Source: Paramecium pentaurelia
Lineage: Eukaryota; Ciliophora; Oligohymenophorea; Peniculida; Parameciidae
Length of the DNA: 64,000 nucleotides
Reading direction: 5' to 3'
NCBI GenBank assembly: GCA_905183005.1
Contig: CAJJDO010000104.1
Coordinates: forward strand, 1-64,000
Shown: in pieces, positions 49,298 through 60,676 of the stretch
Layout: each line of letters begins with the position of its first letter
Position numbering within the stretch: position 1 is the first letter of the stretch
Notes under the pieces: model-generated
The model's input: the letters and a program-made list of their open reading frames with translations, nothing else
Database searches by the model: none
Told to the model about the DNA's origin: nothing
Translations under genes and position numbers: made by a program

Positions 49298-50829
49298 ATG
49301 AAAACAAATAGAGATAAATAATTGAATGAAATGAGATCTAAAATTAAGTAATCTCTATTTACTAAAAAAGAAACAATAAGCAAAAATATAGATAATTCTC
49401 GAATTGTTAAAAGATCAACAAGCAATACTTAATTAAATATTTAACCCTAGACTAAACCAGACTAAAAATAAAACTCATGTATTTAGAATAGATTTCATGA
49501 TTTATATTAAATTGGTACAATAATTGGTTAAGGCTCAAATGGAATTGTTAAAGTTTGTTATAAAAAAACTTAATCAAACTAACTCTTTAATTTTGGTCAT
49601 ATTCCAACTAAATATGCTGTCAAAATTATACCTAATGCTGATGATCCAGAATTAATTAATACTATCACTTAAACTTTTATAATAAATAGAGAGCTAAATA
49701 CATTGCCATAGATTATTTAAGTATTTGATCTATTTATAGATGAAAATGAAAAAGTTTCATATTTAGTCATGGAATATTGTGAATGGAAGAGTTTACAATA
49801 TTATCTTGATAAAAATTAATTGACCATTAAATAAATTAGAGAAATTATTAGAAATTTAGCAATCTCTCTTAAATCTATACATAATAAAGGAATTTGTCAT
49901 AGAGATATTAAACCAGATAATATTTTAGTTAAATTAAGTGATAAAACTGAAATTAAAATTATTGATTTTGGTGTATCTAAATAGTTTTTCAAGAAAAATA
50001 AAAATGGAATCATCTTTCATGAAATGTGGACAAGAACAGGCACTATTTTATTTTAAGCACCTGAAATCTTTCTATGTGGAATTTATAATGAAAAAAGTAA
50101 TTAATTAATATTAAATTTATAGTTGATATTTGGTCATGTGGAATTATTTTATATCAATTATTATGTCACAAATTTCCATTCTTGTCTGATACAATAATAG
50201 ATACAATTGAAACTATAACTGATACAAATTACAATCCATGGAGATCATAAGAATTTTTAGATTTACATTATTTACAATAAGATTTATTAAAACGTATACT
50301 CACCAAAGATCCAAAAAATAGGTTATCAGCAGAAGAATTATTATTACATCCATGGATTTCAATGAAAACTAGTTAATATGATAAAACTATGGATGACACA
50401 TAAATTTCAAAAAAGAAATCTAAATTTCGTGATTTTAAAATTGCAACTTGTCTTTAATTAAGTGATATGATTAATCCTTATAAAAATTCAAGTCCATTAT
50501 ATTTAAATCCAATATAAAATGGTAATACAATTAATGACTAAAATAATATGAATCATGTATATTTTAACCATAATAATAATATTAATAAGAATAAGATTGA
50601 TTATGGAAATATTAAGATCAGTGATTTTATTATAAGGAGTAAACAAATGATGAGTGGAAAGAGTAGTTTTTTATTTGCAATAGAGAGTTCATAAGACAAT
50701 TCACCAAAAATGAATATTGAATAATCAGAACTTTATTTGGATGATAAATAATCAGATGAAGTGTTACAATACAGATTAGAATCTAGATTTTTAGATTCGG
50801 ATTGTTAACATAGAAAATTTTCGAAATGA
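49298..50829 (+). CDS. Ser/Thr protein kinase, CAMK-like
   Basis: 501 residues from two exons (26-nt intron; 1,506 nt coding). Residues 1-68 are basic and disordered. The kinase domain has the glycine loop IIGQGSNGIVKV near residue 76, the ATP lysine in TKYAVKII near 109, catalytic loop CHRDIKPDNILVK near 206, IIDFGVSK, TGTILFQAPEIF, DIWSCGIILYQLL and PKNRLSAEELLLHPWI. It looks catalytically complete. It resembles CDPK/CAMK kinases of ciliates in the loop and the final HPWI. The 120-residue tail has no EF-hands, only Asn/Ser-rich sequence, so calcium control through its own EF-hands is not supported. Confidence 0.85.
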
Positions 50830-50911
50830 ATTTGATATTTTTTTTTGTATTTTTATTACAGAAAATAACTATTTATATAATAAGTTTAATGAAATACAAA
50901 TATTAATATGA

Positions 50912-51277
50912 TCAAGTGATTAGCTTGTTAATAAGTAAGGTATAGGATTCTTTAACTGCTAAAAATTCAGTATTGCTATTTATATTTAATAATTTGTATG
51001 TTTCGAATTTTTTAAAAGGATTCTAAGCTTTATACTAAATGTTTCTGATAGGTAAAATCAATTTGGAATCTCTTAATTTAGATTCTGATTTAGTGGTTTA
51101 TCCAAAAAATTTTTATTAAGGTGGAGGATTTTTCAATAATTTTTTGGGAACTTGTGGTGGAGTAGTAATTTATTAATTATCGAATTCTTGATTAATAGAT
51201 TGATCAAAGGATTGATGATGTATCTTAATTTAGGTTTATTTTTTGTTAGTTTATTTGTTAGTTGAACAACAAAACAT
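50912..51277 (-). CDS. Small basic protein, unknown
   Basis: One exon of 122 codons. The sequence starts MFCCSTNKQTNKK: two cysteines next to the start are possible acylation sites, though the Gly2 needed for myristoylation is absent. The middle is Pro/Gln/Lys-rich (TTPPQVPKKLLKNPPPQQK), and the end is hydrophobic and helical. No known domain was seen. It lies 82 bp from the stop of the convergent kinase gene. Confidence 0.5.
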
Positions 51278-51374
51278 TACTTAATATTATTTATTAATTA
51301 GTACGAATAGACACTAATGAAAGATGTAATGATAATAAATTAAAAAATATGATTTATTTATATTTTTTATGGGA

Positions 51375-52748
51375 TCACATATAACTTGCCAAGATACCTT
51401 CCTTCCATACTCCTCTAATAACTTATCCATTGGCTGCTGTATATACTCCTTCTCCATCAATCATTCCATCATTAAATTTACCTTCAAACTTTTCACCATT
51501 AGTTAACTAAAGTGTTCCTTAACCATGCATTTTACCTTCAAAGAATTCACCTTATTTATTATATAGATTTTATACCCTCATAACCTAACCAACCGTTATC
51601 AATGCCACTAAGATCTTAATAATCAAATGGACCATCAATTTATTCAGCTTAGAAATTGATCAACTTACCTTATCCATGATATTAATTTTCATGCCAATAT
51701 CCACTATAAACTTCATTATCATTTTAATCAGTTAGAACTCCAAAACCTTCTCTTGTTGCTGGTTCATAACCTTATCCTCTATAAATGTAACCATCTTCAT
51801 ATTACAAAGCCAAATCTTAAAGTTATTAATCTTAATCATTATTCTCAGGACTATTAAAATAGAAAAAATTCATTACTTTTCATATTATGGCTGTTGTTGA
51901 GGTTATTGCTATTACTTTTAAGGTTAATATTAATTTTATTATGGATTCTAGTATCTTTAAACTAAATCTCTTGTTCTATCTATTGCATCTTAAAACTTCT
52001 TCTCTAAATCTTCATCTTTCTATGACAACTATTATGGTTTGTATTATTATTGTTATTAAGGCTATTATTATTGTTCAGGGGGTCTATATTATGGTACTGA
52101 TTAGGCTTTTGGCTATTATTGAACTTGTTAAGGTGGTGGTTGAACAACTTTGTTTTGAATTGGAGCTTAAGCCAATTATTAGACTGGAGCTTATGGTTAA
52201 GGTTGAACATATGGACGAGTTACTTGTTGTTATGGTTATTGATATTGTTATGGTGGGTATTATTAAGATTGAACAGATCTTGGAGGCAGACTCTAAGGAG
52301 GCTATGGTTATCTATACTGTTAAACATTCTATGATAAAATTAACACTCTTACAGGTTGCTATGGATATGGTTGTGTTGGATTTGGTCTCTAAGGACTCTG
52401 AGTATAGATAGGACCTTATGGATATACTTGTTAGGGAGGATAGGTTTGAGGTGGTTGTTATTATGGTGGATATCCAATTGGTTGTTATGGATAAGAGATC
52501 CTTTGGGGTTAAGGTGGTAATGGTTATTTAACTATTTAAGGTTGAGGATAACCGTATGGTTGGGGTGGACGATATCCCTACAATTTATTCAAAATAAATT
52601 CAAAATGTACCTATGGTATTGAAGGTGGATATTAGGGTTGAGGAGGGTATTATGGTCTTGCCTATACTTAGGGTGGTGGAATATAGGATTAAGGCTGAGG
52701 TTGGGGTCTTTGTGGTGATGCCATGTAAAAAGGCTATTGATATGCCAT
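51375..52748 (-). CDS. Pro/Gln/Tyr-rich protein with C-terminal MORN repeats
   Basis: About 429 residues. The first 280 are a low-complexity domain of short YPPQ, QPQ and QQP repeats (SYIPPPQV, IGYPPQQQPPQTYPPQQ). A charged helix (KDEDLEKKFQDAIDRTRDLV) follows. The last 130 residues have MORN repeats (EVYSGYWHENQYHGQG, FFEGKMHGQGTLQLTNGE, KFEGKFNDGMIDGEGVY), which in other proteins bind membranes or act as scaffolds. Introns are at 51551-51575 (25 nt), 51851-51876 (26 nt) and probably 52578-52610 (33 nt, in frame either way). The 26-nt intron matters: unspliced, the Pro/Gln frame would end in TGA overlapping an ATG that opens the MORN frame. Splicing fuses the two. The Val/Ile-rich plus-strand frame at 51,887-52,411 is a shadow. 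Confidence 0.75.
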
Positions 52749-52931
52749 TTTATATATAAATATTTGAAATATTAATTGATTTCTTCATTGCTTCATACAC
52801 TTTATAAATTATTTCATTCACATTTAAACTAAAAGGTATCTTCTTTACAATTATATTTCTTTTTTCTTTGATTCTATTAAGATGACAATAAAATTAAGTT
52901 ATTAAAGTTAAATAATAAATAATTAAATAAA

Positions 52932-54670
52932 ATGATAACAACAACTAGATCCTTGAATTTTAGATTACCACAATTAAGCATAAAGAATCTTGAAAAATGT
53001 AGAGAAATTCCTAATAAACCCACTATTAGATCAATTAATAATGTATATGATTATTCTAATTCCCCACCTAAAACTCGAACTGATAATATCTCAAGGGGAT
53101 CCCTTTCCACTCCCTTATAATATTGTAGATATTCCTTATGTAGAGTGGATTCATCATTTAATGATAAAGACATCTTTAGTGCATAATAAAAAAGTGTATA
53201 AAGAAACGAAAATAGCAAAAATATAATTAGTGATTAAATTGAAAAATTGTCTTAAAGAATAAAAACCCTTAGCAAAACAAAAAAAAAAATTCAAGAATCT
53301 ATTTCTACAAAACAATATAAAAAAACTGAACCTTATATTCAAAAATAATCTGATAAATAATAAAAACCTAAAAGTCCCTAAATAATAAATAAGACTTAGG
53401 ATGTATTAAATATTGAATAAAAAAAAGTCATCTAAGAAAAAATGTAAGATATTTACACTCAAGTACAAAACATACTCAAATCTCATAAAGGTTATGTTAG
53501 ATAATCTGATAAGAAGAATGTCTATATTTAATTAGTCTAATTAAAAAAATAATTTAAACTTGTTAATCAAGATTATAATGAGTTTTATATTAATCATATT
53601 AACGAACAATTCAAATGTAATTTATAATACGTCTATGATTAGTGGATTTTGAATTAGTCGATCGAATTGAATAATTAAAAAAATTATTTGAAAATAAACG
53701 ACCTGTAAAATGTAATAATGCAAGTTTTTTCGATGGAATGGATATATCCATGGTAATTCAAACAGAATTTGATGAAAAAATTAATAATCTTGATTTTAAA
53801 GAAATATCTGAAAAAGATTTTGAGTAATCTCAAGATTAAATTGAATAATTTACTGATTAAATGACAGATTGTTCACCAGCTAATAGCACTACAAGAAGAA
53901 GAACTACTAATTTAAATAAAAGATAAACAAAACAATACTCCATTTAACCAATCTAAATATAACCAGAAATTAATCAATAACCTTAAATGATTAGAAGAAA
54001 AAGTAGTATAAAATCAATCAATAGTCCACTTACATCTTAAACTCCAGATTCTCCATCCACTATGACATCTAGAAATAATAAATTTACTGCATAATAAATT
54101 CTTTAATAAAAATTAAAATTGCCAGCTACTCCACCTAAAAAATAAGACTAATAATAATTCTAAGAAGATTAAAATATCATACTAAAAAAAGAAATTAAAA
54201 AAAGGCAATCTAAACTCATTTCTCGAAAGACTACATTAGATTTATAAATAGAACTTAAATAAAAATCTAGATTAAATTCAAGAAATAGTTTGGTAGAGGT
54301 TACTGAATATTCTGAAAATGAATAAAAACTAATTCCGAATTATCCTACTAATTAAACTTAAATTAGTATTGAAAACAAACCAGAATCTGATTATGTCTAA
54401 AATATACTTGATTAAATAGAAGATTTAAAAGAATAAATACCTATCGAAATATAAAAATCATCATTACCATAAATTCTCTCTTCAAATCAATAATAATAAT
54501 AGTCAATACAAGATTAAATAGTTTAAGAATTTAAAATAATTTAAGAATTATATTAATCTACATTTATATATGATAAAGATATTTTGAATAAACATAGAAA
54601 AAATAAATACAAAAATCAATGGTAATAAGATATATAATCAATTTTGACTAATTATTATTAATTTTTTTGA
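52932..54670 (+). CDS. Gln/Lys/Ser-rich protein, unknown
   Basis: 570 residues with one 26-nt intron (GTAATT...GATTAG, near 53,620) that joins NEQFK to DFELVDRIEQLKKLF. The spliced length, 1,713 nt, is in frame. The first 230 residues are basic with a coiled-coil-like stretch (NIISDQIEKLSQRIKTLS). The middle has a short ordered part (KCNNASFFDGMDISMVIQ). The second half is low-complexity with many SP/TP sites (SPLTSQTPDSPSTMTS, KLPATPPKK), suggesting phosphorylation control. No known domain was recognised. Start: the first ATG after an A+T-rich spacer. Its upstream neighbour on the minus strand starts 183 bp away. Confidence 0.6.
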
Positions 54671-54709
54671 TTTATTTTTTTTTTTAAATTAATATACAAT
54701 TAGTAATAC

Positions 54710-54730
54710 ATATATATATATATATATATA
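54710..54730. repeat. (TA)n simple repeat
   Basis: Twenty-one bases of perfect alternating A/T in the short spacer between two convergent genes. Such a site is prone to length change and to secondary structure. Confidence 0.9.
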
Positions 54731-54756
54731 GAAAAATAAAAATAATATATCTAAAA

Positions 54757-56566
54757 TCAAAATCCATAATTAAAACAATCTTTTGTTTATTATCCATTTT
54801 TAATAATTTCTTATTTTTTACCTGCAAATGGTATCCTATGTAACCAATCTGAAGGAACACCTTTATAATTCTTTGGATTGAGTTCAATAGGATCCAATTA
54901 TTACAAATAATTTGGTGGTGGATTTCTAATGATTAATAAATAATATTACTTATCATCAAAAGATTTAACTTCTTGTAAATCATTTGTTATTTATTTCTTT
55001 TATTCTTATTTAGGAGATGATTTTAATAAAGAAGGATTAATTTCATTAACTTTACATGTAAGTCTATTTGCCTTCTCTTTTTTCTATTTTAATTCTTCAA
55101 TAAATTTATTGTTGGCCTTATCTGGAATAGCTAATTAATCATCTATTTATAATTTAGATTCTGATTAAATTTAAACTTTTTTATCTTATTTCTTTTTAGA
55201 TTCTTTTGTTTTCTAATCATTACTAATCTTTGATTTATTATCATTATCTTTTTAAGATTTCTGTGTACGATTATCAATAGCAGATTAAGGTCTTTTATCT
55301 CCTTTTTGTTTTCTTTATTATTTCTCTGATTTATCTTATATCTAAGATTCTCCTTAAACACTACCTGCTTCTGATGCAAATCTTAAAGTATTTGTTAAAT
55401 CTGGTTTTTTAATATTAAATTCAGGAATTGTTGATTTCCCTTTTGAATCTAATTATTTTTTCAATTCTGAATAAGGTGTTGGAGTCAATTGATTTCGTTA
55501 TTTTTAAGCTTCTACTTATTCAGGATTCAATCTATCTTATTCTCTACAATTTCTAGGAGGTTCAGGTTCAACACTTGCAACTGCAGCTCCTTTTCTTAAT
55601 GCATTTTAATAGGTTTAGATATAGAATGGATCATTTTTATTTCTATGTGGTTAGACATTATGAGAAAGCATATGTTATCCATATACTATACCTCCAACAG
55701 CTGGATTTATATTATTGAAACCATAAGGACCCCAAGCAGGTTTACCAAAGTAAGTAGTGAAAGCAGTATCTGCTATCCATCTAGTTTCTCCTTGAAATTT
55801 CTTTATTCTATCTTTTCTTCTTTGTAATTTGACTGCATCTTCAGGATTATTTGGATCAAGTGTTTTTGCTTTTCTAATAAATTTAGTATTCATCTTTTTT
55901 TATTGATCATCATTTTATTGATCATCTTAATCTTCTTCATCTGATGATATTATTTCTTCTTCATCTTTTTTAGATTCTTCATAATAAAATCCACTAAATG
56001 GATGCTAAACTTTATATTCACCTTTAAAATTTTTATTATTTTATTCTAACTAATACATTAATTCATTAGTATCCTTTATATCCTTGACTAAATAATTATC
56101 TCTATATGCTGTTTAAATTTTAGGATTCCATTAAACAGGTAATTTATATTGATTGTTTTAATCTTCTTATAATAAAATTTATGGATTATGTTCTTATTAA
56201 GGATTACGACAATCACAAGATTTTGCAATATTTTTAATTGTTTTTTCATCTAATTCTAAATAATTTTAAGAATGCTAATATACTTTATACAAGAATTTAT
56301 GAATCTTCTACTTTTAATTTTTCAATTTTTCTAAAATTATCTTTATTTTCAGTTAACCAATGTTAATTTTCATGATTAATTCTTGTTATTAATTTTTTAG
56401 TTTCGGGTTCTCTATCAACTTATATGTTCTTTTTGAAATCCCATGGTTCATCTTATTCGACTGGCCATTTCATGATATCAAACATATTAGGTTCTTAGTT
56501 TCTTGGCTTATTTTTTTTACCAAATACTTTATTTTCATCTAGATTTATATTATAAATTACTTTCAT
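54757..56566 (-). CDS. Charged protein, unknown
   Basis: About 590-597 residues. From the ATG at 56566 (MKVIYNINLDENKVFGKKN) the frame is open until near 56,290, where one intron is needed. The candidates are 16 nt (56275-56290, GTATAAAGTATATTAG) or 37 nt (56275-56311). Both give the same downstream frame, ending in TGA at 54757. The middle has an ordered, well-composed region (KKFQGETRWIADTAFTTYFG, PAWGPYGFNNINPAVGG). The last 200 residues are Lys/Gln/Ser-rich, with a C-terminal tail containing NPPPNYL and VPSDWLHRIPFAG. No known domain was recognised. An acidic run (KKDEEEIISSDEED) precedes the ordered part. Confidence 0.6.
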
Positions 56567-56680
56567 AAACTTATTTAAGGACTTATTCTTTATTTTTCAT
56601 ATGACTGTTAAAATAAATAAGAAATAAATAAATTTAATTTTAATATTATTTTTCAAAAGTACTGTTAAAAGGAAAATATA

Positions 56681-57672
56681 TCATTTTTATTATTATTCAA
56701 TATCATCACTTTATTCTTCTTGATAAAGTTTAACTTCTCTTTCAATTTATGATTGTACCTATTATTCAACAGTTTCATCTTATCTTATTGTTTCTATTTA
56801 AGATTCTTCATTATCTTACTGAATTTCTGATAATTATTGTTTAATTTAATGATCTTTTGATTTTTCTTATTCTTATTATATATTTTTATCTTTAATTTCA
56901 TTTAAATTATCTCTTTCAGTATTTTCAATAGATTTAGCTTTTAAACTATAAATTATTCGTTAGTAATATTTACTTAATAATAATTGGCTATAATTAAAAT
57001 TATAACTATTGTTTTTCTTTCTTTTTAGAATTTATTGAACTATTATTTGTAGAATCTCTATAAGAATAAGTCATATTATTTCTTAATTTATAATCTTATT
57101 AATTATTACCTGATTATATTCATGTAATTTTAACATTATTAATATCTTTATAATCTTATCATCAATCTTTTATTTTCTTTATATGAATGTGAAAATTCTT
57201 CTAATTTCAAGACTGGTTCTTATTTCATTAGACGATCAGCTATTTTAACATTTTCGTTTTGTATTTATTAAGCTTGATTTTTACGAAAGGTTAAGTTTAA
57301 ATTATGAGGGTGATGTAGATTTTCATCTTCATATTTATAGTAATCTTATTACATCGGTCTATTGCAAATTTCTGTTATTTTTTAATATAACTAGCTATTC
57401 CCCTTGTTTATACGATCAGATTATTCTATTGAAATTATGGATTAAGGTATACCATTTAAATCGAAACGTCTTCTTTATAATCTCAAATTATTTCTTTTTT
57501 CCAAAATTTCCAAATGTTAGACTCTTTATTAAGATTATGTTTTTTTACTTTTGATTTCATTCAACTTTTTTAAATGAAGATCATAAGACCTATTTAATAT
57601 GAATAGTTACTTTTCTCTCTAAAATATTTAGTCTAATTTATAATTATAATTGTATTAATGATTAGATCTCAT
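56681..57672 (-). CDS. Gln/Glu-rich coiled-coil protein, unknown
   Basis: About 311-314 residues. One intron of 28 nt (GTAATA...ATTAAG) joins NIIR to NNMTYSYRDS. A second, either 19 nt (GTTATAATTTTAATTATAG) or 28 nt (GTAAATATT...TTATAG), is needed to reach the last exon. Both choices keep frame. The C-terminal 90 residues are strongly acidic and helical (TERDNLNEIKDKN, REVKLYQEEQ). The N-terminal part is basic (LEKRNNLRLQRRRFDLNGIP). No domain was recognised. The start codon is only 30 bp from the start codon of the divergent 57703 gene. Confidence 0.55.
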
Positions 57673-57702
57673 TAAATAAAATAAATAATATAATTAATAA
57701 GA
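57673..57702. promoter_or_regulatory. 30-bp divergent intergenic region
   Basis: Thirty bases of almost pure A/T lie between two outward-facing start codons. If both starts are right, the two promoters must overlap each other or the coding regions. Confidence 0.35.
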
Positions 57703-58296
57703 ATGTCACAACCGTCCGAAACTAAACAATCAATTTAAAGTGGCAGGATGGTCTTACATCCATCTTTAAAGTTAGATAAATCAGCAGCATTTTTCAAAAA
57801 CACAAGAGTTAGTTCATGTTCTTATGTAAGAATGAAATAAGGTAATCCATAAGTAAGATATTATATTTAATATCAATAGGCTGTTCCCTTTTATGAAATA
57901 GCCAATAAAACACCTGCTGAACATGAAACTAAATCTACATATACAACTTCATCTTATGCGTATTTAAATATAGTAATATAAAAGAGATGATTATAAAGTA
58001 AGACCCAATTTACATGTTGGATCTACTAATAAATTATTAGAACCTTATAATACAGGATCATTTAGATCTAGATTACCTGAACCAGATGCTCCAATTTTAA
58101 CTAAAAATGCCTCTTAAATTGAATTAGGAGATAGACAGTAAGATAATAATAAAGAGTTTTTAGTTTTAATGTAAAAAGACATTTCTTAAGCACTGCTCAT
58201 AATGTCTATGGAAATTTTGGAAAATAAGGAAATATTACAAATCCAGGAATATTATCAGAGAAAACTAAATGGCACCATCATTTATAATAAAAATGA
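57703..58296 (+). CDS. Small Tyr/Asn/Pro-containing protein, unknown
   Basis: 180 residues from three exons. Introns are at 57960-57984 (25 nt, ends AAG) and 58138-58163 (26 nt, GTA...TAG). The spliced length is 543 nt. There are no membrane segments or coiled coil. Aromatic and loop-like motifs are spread along the chain (YVRMKQGNPQVRYYIQYQQ, VRPNLHVGSTNKLLEPYN, GSFRSRLPEPDAPILTK, HNVYGNFGKQGNITNPGI). This style resembles small microtubule inner proteins of cilia, but I cannot match it to a named one, so the idea is only a pointer. The stop is 24 bp from the stop of the convergent gene. If the second intron is ignored, the frame runs on into antisense of the neighbour, which argues for the splice. 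Confidence 0.65.
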
Positions 58297-58320
58297 TAAT
58301 TTAGAAGATAATATATTATA

Positions 58321-59352
58321 TCATGAATCATCAATATCATCTTCATCATCTGATTTTGTTTAAGGACTGAATTCTGAATTTAGAGATTGTTTTTTAATAC
58401 TATTTAAACTAATGTTTTTCTCTTTATTTTCTATTTTTTCTGTACTTCTATTCTCTTTTATTGTCTTATCATTTTTATTTGTGAGATTCTTTTATAATTC
58501 CTATTCTTATTTTTAATATTCTTTAATTAATTATTCAATTTTATCATCTTTAGAATCATCATCTTATTCAACCTATTTTTTACTTCTTGTTTTATAAATC
58601 TATTTTTTAGAAGTATCCTTTTTATTTTTCTTATTTGATGTTCCTTATTTTTCAAATTCTTCTGTACCAAAATTAAATATTGCTGTTTTCAATTTTTAAC
58701 TTTTCTTATCTTATTTACTATTTTATGGTAGATCCAATGAATTAGGATTATATTTCTTATTTTCACTAGATTATTCTTCTGATGATTATTTATTATTAAC
58801 TTTAGTTTATTTTTTTGGTTAACTTTTTTTTGTTATTTTATTTTCATTCTATTCTTTATTATCATCTGAATCTGATTCTACAATTCTTTTAGATTATTTC
58901 TTTTTTCCATTTCTATTTGGTTTTGATTATTTTTTAGTTGTAGTTTAAATTTCTGAATTAGAATCTGATTCTGAATTTACTGTTTCTATTGGTCTTTTTT
59001 ATGTTTATTTTTTATTACTTTTTTATCCATTATTATTATTATTATTATTATTATGATTATTATTATTATTATTCCTTACTTATTTATCTTGATTAACATC
59101 TATTGGCATTTTCATACTTCCAAATACATCATCAAAATTTTAATCATAATTATTAAGAAACTCAGTCATAGATTTTTTAACTATTGGTTTCTTTTTAAAC
59201 TACTTAACTTAAGAGTCTAATGCACCAAATAAAGTTGTTTAAAATAAGGATTAAGATTAAGCATTTAAAGATTTTCTTTATGTTTCTTCTTATTCAGATT
59301 CAGAACAATCTTCTATGTTAAACTTATGTTTTGCCGATTTTGAATGATTCAT
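58321..59352 (-). CDS. Highly charged Ser/Lys/Asn-rich protein, probably nuclear
   Basis: One exon, 343 residues. Low complexity throughout: a run of 14 asparagines broken by one histidine (about residues 97-111, made of AAT codons), many KK/KR clusters fitting nuclear localisation signals (NRNGKKKQSKRIVESDSDDN), and repeated acidic serine clusters (ESDSNSE, DCSESEQEE) of the kind phosphorylated by casein kinase 2. A helical segment (DDSKDDKIEQLIKEYQKQEQ) lies near residue 270. No folded domain was recognised. The Asn run is likely to vary in length between strains. Confidence 0.6.
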
Positions 59353-60057
59353 TTATTATTTGCCTGATAATCATTCTTTATTATATATTACAATATTTCA
59401 AAGGATTTTAATTTAAATTGGCTCACAATAATTATAAATTATATTATATAATTGAAAAAAATAAAATGGAAATAATATTATATCCAAATATTGAAATTTA
59501 TTACGTATTATATTTTATTTATATATAACATTTTTCTTATAGTAGAATCTTTTAAACTAATGGATAACTTATTTCATATTTATTACAAATATTTTCATTA
59601 ATTGGCTAGAATATTTTATAAAGGACATATAGCAATTCCTTTAATAAATAAAGATAACTTAAAATATATTCAAATGAATTAATACTTAATTATTTAAAGA
59701 TTTATGATAAATAAAATTTGAATTCTAATATGATAAAAAAAGGTTTTAAGATGTTTTAGAGCTAAAAAATAAGTGGAATTATTAAAGTATATGATAAATA
59801 ATGTAATGTAAATTATTTCAATTTATTATTATAGTATAACATTACCAAATCATGTTTATGTGAAACATTATTATATATTAATAACTAATCAAAAAAGAGG
59901 AATGAATTCATATTATATAATTATTTGGAATGTATAGCATGAATATATTTATTTATAATTTAATCTAAATATTACAAATGATATTAAATCACTTATTAGA
60001 TAAGCATAATTAGAATGAAAATCATAAATATTAAAATTTGGAATTATAAAATTAAAA
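59353..60057. other. Intergenic region, no gene seen
   Basis: About 700 bp of A+T-rich sequence between two genes that diverge from it. No supportable frame or RNA gene was seen. Confidence 0.45.
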
Positions 60058-60597
60058 ATGACCAACAGGAAAACAAACCTTTCCTCAATCACTAAGAATT
60101 TATTCAATAATGATTATGATTAAGAAACTTTATTCTCCTCTCCATTGAAATCACCTGATAAGTCTAAGTCTAAAGTCTCTTTAAATTATTCACCTATGAA
60201 ATTAGACAGTATTGACAATTTGATGGAAAATTAAAATACTTTAAGAACTCATAGACCATCAGAATTTAATCTCAAAAAAATGTTATCTAAAATGGATAAT
60301 ATGGATAATATACAAGAAACCTAACAATAAAATAAAACCTTTCGGTTCAGAAGAAACGAAAACTTTTCATCTCAACCTACTTTAAAAATTGAAGTGAAAA
60401 ATGATGTTGATGAATTCTTTAATAACAATACTCCTGTTAATACTTAATTAAAATAAAATAAAGAAAGTAAGTAATATTAATTAATTACCTTTACTGATTA
60501 TGTTGAAAGAATTTATGGTAAAGATTGGTTTACAGTACCATAACGAAGATTCAGAAGATAAACTACAATCAAAGAATTCTTTGATATTATTGAATGA
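60058..60597 (+). CDS. Small hydrophilic protein, unknown
   Basis: One exon of 180 codons. The chain is Ser/Asn/Lys-rich with SP sites in the first third (LFSSPLKSPDKSKSKVS). A more ordered C-terminal part (TFTDYVERIYGKDWFTVPQR) is followed by a basic motif RRFRRQTTIKEF. The RRxT/S site could be phosphorylated by a PKA/PKG-type kinase. No known domain was recognised. The next gene starts 79 bp downstream on the same strand. Confidence 0.55.
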
Positions 60598-60676
60598 ACT
60601 CTAATGAAACTGGCTTTATTTTATATTATATATCTTCACTCATTTTAATAATGAGAAATAAAATTTATATAAATTT

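Noticed and set aside
51375..51873. A separate 157-residue MORN gene starting at 51873
   Set aside because: The ATG lies within a good 26-nt GTA...TAG intron whose removal joins the MORN frame to the upstream Pro/Gln frame. A single gene is preferred.
51887..52411. 174-codon Val/Ile/Leu-rich plus-strand frame
   Set aside because: It is the reverse of the Pro/Gln/Tyr-rich coding region on the minus strand. The repeating TTATGG/GGTTGT pattern is CCATAA/ACAACC (Pro, Gln) there.
58138..58600. Extension of the 57703 gene through the next gene on the antisense strand
   Set aside because: A 26-nt intron at 58138-58163 gives a well-composed C-terminus and a TGA at 58294-58296, just before the convergent gene ends.
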